From contig CAZVRZ010000202.1 of assembly GCA_964629965.1 (NCBI GenBank), positions 1 through 8,264 on the forward strand: a stretch of 8,264 bases of DNA, in the 5' to 3' direction. Shown piece after piece: positions 6,447 to 8,264 of the stretch. The DNA comes from CAZVRZ01 sp964629965. Lineage in GTDB: Bacteria; Chloroflexota; Anaerolineae; Anaerolineales; UBA4823. A model generated the notes under the pieces. That model saw only the letters and a list, made by a program, of their open reading frames with translations, ran no database searches and was not told the origin of the DNA. The first letter of the stretch is position 1, and each line of letters opens with the position of its first letter. The position numbers and the translations under genes are program-made.

Positions 6447-7207
6447 GACTCTCCCATGCTATGTGATTGGAACTGCGGTTGCCCAAATGATACTTGGGTT
6501 TCATAATCAATCTGGATTTTGCCATTCTTTGCAAAGGCATCAAAGACCTGGCGATTGAGCGCCTCAAATTGCTCAAATTCTGCTTCATCGCGATGAGGAG
6601 CTTCTATGCCTGCACATGCCGCTCCAAAGAACGCCGTCCAATCTTCCACATGCGACTGGTGATAATGCAGCGTGTAGATTTGACCATCCCCAAACAGGTA
6701 TTGTACCGGCGTTCTATGCCAGGATTGTTCCTGCTTGCGGGCCACTCCTTCCAATGTGGCCAGCTTGGCAAAGAGCATATCCGTGAAGGCTTTGTTTACG
6801 AATGTATATGCAAACAGGGCAATCCATCCTGGCTTCTTGAGGATACGGTACAGTTCCTGACAGGCTTCTGGCCTGAAGCGATGAAAAGCATTTCCTATTA
6901 CGATAAGATCAACGCTGTTGTCAGCCAGAGTGGTCTGTTCGGCACAACCAGGAAGGATTTCGATTGTAGCAAAGCCTGCTAAAGAGGCAGACGCCACCTT
7001 CCGCATGGCAGAGTCTGGCTCTATGGCGTAGACCTTGGCGCATCTATCCGCAAACAATCTTGCCAGTTGACCTGTACCAGCACCGATGTCGGCCACGGCT
7101 TGAACTGCACCGATGCGGCCAAGAAGATCGTTTACCGCTTCGTTTGCATAGGGTAGTCGATATTTCTCATACAACTCTGCCTTTTCGATACTGATTGCAT
7201 GGATCAT
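6443..7207 (-). CDS. Class I SAM-dependent methyltransferase
   Basis: The 254-residue protein has a Rossmann-type methyltransferase domain (Methyltransf_11-like). Motif I is VADIGAGTGQL with D40-x-G-x-G-x-G46, the ribose-binding acid is E63 in VYAIEPDSAM, motif III is PGCAEQTTL, and motif IV is DLIVIGNAFHRF, in which Asn-Ala-Phe-His replaces the acidic or NPPY motifs of N-methylating enzymes. LYRILKKPGWIALF follows as in the family. The C-terminal ~110 residues (HRTPVQYLF onward) are less conserved and probably cap the acceptor site. The acceptor is unknown; small-molecule O- or C-methylation is as likely as any. The start is set by AGGAGG at 7213-7218, 5 bases upstream, which lies inside the end of the toroid gene. 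The same frame runs on to 7447 but that stretch is the toroid gene's shadow. Its stop overlaps the amidohydrolase start by 4 bases, which points to coupled translation. Cytosolic. Confidence 0.9.
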   Translation of the reverse strand: MIHAISIEKAELYEKYRLPYANEAVNDLLGRIGAVQAVADIGAGTGQLARLFADRCAKVYAIEPDSAMRKVASASLAGFATIEILPGCAEQTTLADNSVDLIVIGNAFHRFRPEACQELYRILKKPGWIALFAYTFVNKAFTDMLFAKLATLEGVARKQEQSWHRTPVQYLFGDGQIYTLHYHQSHVEDWTAFFGAACAGIEAPHRDEAEFEQFEALNRQVFDAFAKNGKIQIDYETQVSFGQPQFQSHSMGES

Positions 7208-8192
7208 TGATGCCTCCTGATTTAAGCGCAATGAGGGCGCGTAACGTGACCCACTTGCTCGGTTGGCCACGTTCTTCGATGGACACCACCACCGGAAATA
7301 GGTCGTTGGAACGACGTTCATTGTAGGCGCGTTGCATCTGCCAGGTTCCGTCTTTACTCTGCTTTCCAAGGAGATACTGAATGGCGGCCTGCATCCGGTC
7401 ATCGTTGTAGCCCTGTCGCGTGAGGAGCAACAACGCCTGGAGGACATCCGGGTAATAGAAATTCGGAAACGTCAGGCGAGTCATATAGGCACTGATCGGT
7501 TTCGATAGGTTATGGCTCCGCTTATAGAGATGATGCAGTAAAAGAAATTCGTTTCCCGCCCGGAGACATTGGGTAATTTTCGGCGTCACCATCGCCGCCG
7601 GGACTTCGGTCAAGGCTTGCAATATCGGCAGAACCGCGCGAATGCATGTATGGCGTCCCAGGCACATATCATCAGGATTAGATACCTGGTCATCGCCGTC
7701 ATGAAACTCCATTGTCCGCAGAACCCATTGCAGAATCGCCTGAACCCGTGGATCGTGTTCGTAATGGCAACGCAACAATCCCCACAATAATACACCATGA
7801 TAACAAGGGGCTTGCGGTATCCCTTTCCGCGAAAGAAAACACTGTTGCTCTGAATCGAACCCTGTGTCGAGCAGAAATTGAGCGGCTTTTTGGATCTGTG
7901 GGTGTTGGGGGTCGCACCCTAATTCCAGAAGCAGCAACACTTGCCAGGTAGTTCCGACAAATCGCTCCAAATAGCATTTGGGCCTTCCCCAATAGCCAGT
8001 GTCATGTTGCTGGCGCAGGATGTCTGTGATAAGCGGGGAGTGCAGAATATCGTTCTGAGTGGCCTGTACGTCCGAATCGTGAAGCGGCTTATCCAATAAT
8101 TCGGTTAGCGCATAATAGCGTACCGAGGGGTTGCTTTTCTCTAACAACCAGGGCAGTGGATCATTTTTAAGATTGGATTTCCAGTCACCCAT
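7167..8192 (-). CDS. Prenyltransferase/squalene-cyclase-repeat toroid protein
   Basis: The 341-residue protein looks like an alpha6/alpha6 toroid of the prenyltransferase/squalene oxidase repeat kind. It begins NPSVRYYALTELL (residues 21-33), then repeats a pattern of a Gly/Trp turn followed by a helical pair: GYWG at 67-70, GTTWQVLLLLELG at 80-92, HGVLLWGLLRCHY at 132-144, and QSKDGTWQ (278-285), which is close to the QW motif, followed by WVTLRALIALK. Such stand-alone toroids occur in many bacteria with no known reaction, and some database copies carry the misleading name nitrogen fixation protein NifH. There is no P-loop or Fe-S motif to support that. Several cysteines and histidines (C118, C130, C177, H181, C183) might bind metal. 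The start is firm from AAGGAG at 8199-8204, 6 bases upstream. Its end overlaps the methyltransferase by 41 bases, so its last 13 codons double as leader and start of the next gene. First visible gene of the array; whether others precede it lies outside the window. Confidence 0.8.
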   Translation of the reverse strand: MGDWKSNLKNDPLPWLLEKSNPSVRYYALTELLDKPLHDSDVQATQNDILHSPLITDILRQQHDTGYWGRPKCYLERFVGTTWQVLLLLELGCDPQHPQIQKAAQFLLDTGFDSEQQCFLSRKGIPQAPCYHGVLLWGLLRCHYEHDPRVQAILQWVLRTMEFHDGDDQVSNPDDMCLGRHTCIRAVLPILQALTEVPAAMVTPKITQCLRAGNEFLLLHHLYKRSHNLSKPISAYMTRLTFPNFYYPDVLQALLLLTRQGYNDDRMQAAIQYLLGKQSKDGTWQMQRAYNERRSNDLFPVVVSIEERGQPSKWVTLRALIALKSGGINDPCNQYRKGRVV

Positions 8193-8230
8193 TACCTTCT
8201 CCTTTTCACAACTTTTGTTTTCGCTAACTG

Positions 8231-8264
8231 AAAGGAGGTGAAGAAGTAGTAATGGGCCCAAAAC
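8231..8264 (+). other. Possible start of a divergent gene cut by the window edge
   Basis: On the + strand AAAGGAGGTG (8231-8240) is a near-perfect complement of the 16S rRNA 3' end, and an ATG follows at 8252 with four open codons (Met-Gly-Pro-Lys) to the edge. The gap of 13 bases from GGAGG to ATG is longer than ideal. If real, a gene runs rightward from here, and the 59 bases between it and the toroid ATG at 8192 would have to hold promoters for both directions, though none stands out. Too little sequence to identify a product. Confidence 0.3.

Noticed and set aside
6127..6558. 143-codon + strand frame rich in VAAGVL repeats
   Set aside because: It is the antisense reading of the 18-bp repeat coding the amidohydrolase linker; the hydrophobic pattern follows from the repeat, and the - strand gene has all its catalytic residues.
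7208..7447. Longer start for the methyltransferase at 7447
   Set aside because: The extra 80 residues are antisense-like shadow of the toroid gene, while 7207 has a strong AGGAGG 5 bases upstream and begins just before the family domain.
7688..7699. DGDD in the toroid protein (residues 165-168) as a class II terpene cyclase DxDD motif
   Set aside because: The usual following DTA context is missing and the protein is far shorter than such cyclases; an acidic loop is the simpler reading.
7167..8192. Nitrogenase iron protein (NifH) label used for some relatives of the toroid protein
   Set aside because: No P-loop, no Fe-S cysteine pattern and an all-helical repeat architecture; this appears to be a propagated database misname.

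Overview
The window looks like chromosomal DNA of a Chloroflexota bacterium, most likely an Anaerolineae-type or related uncultured lineage. The clues are a lipoprotein with a long Thr/Pro/Ala linker after its lipobox, a cytidylate-kinase-like P-loop protein of a kind common in that phylum, and GC-rich intergenic palindromes resembling dispersed repeats remembered from such genomes. This assignment is inference; no rRNA or marker gene is present.

Layout. Bases 1-305 are non-coding. They hold a 137-bp MITE-like palindromic element (47-183) and a good promoter (228-256) for a cytidylate-kinase-like gene on the + strand (306-971). A short convergent spacer (972-1085) carries a 15-bp direct repeat and a 9-bp GC hairpin. 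Everything from 8192 down to 1086 is on the - strand: seven tightly packed genes, read in the order toroid (squalene-cyclase-like) protein, class I SAM methyltransferase, exported lipoprotein amidohydrolase, ANT(6)-like nucleotidyltransferase, radical SAM protein, small cysteine-containing lipoprotein, and a DHA2-type MFS exporter. Junctions are 41, 4 and 14 bp overlaps or gaps of only 5-10 bp, so one transcript is likely. Its promoter is not visible and may lie beyond the right edge. At the right edge a strong Shine-Dalgarno on the + strand may mark a divergent gene.

How the genes may work together. The - strand set combines group-transfer enzymes (methyl, nucleotidyl, radical chemistry), two lipoproteins anchored outside the membrane (one a metal amidohydrolase) and an efflux pump. 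That fits modification, detoxification or export of a small molecule, but no substrate can be read from the sequence. An equally serious alternative is an accretion of unrelated accessory genes.

Base composition breaks sharply near 2475-2520. The kinase and exporter are about 68-72% GC in 60-base samples, while the other six genes are about 38-48% in samples. This suggests that the six-gene block was acquired and placed directly upstream of a resident exporter gene.
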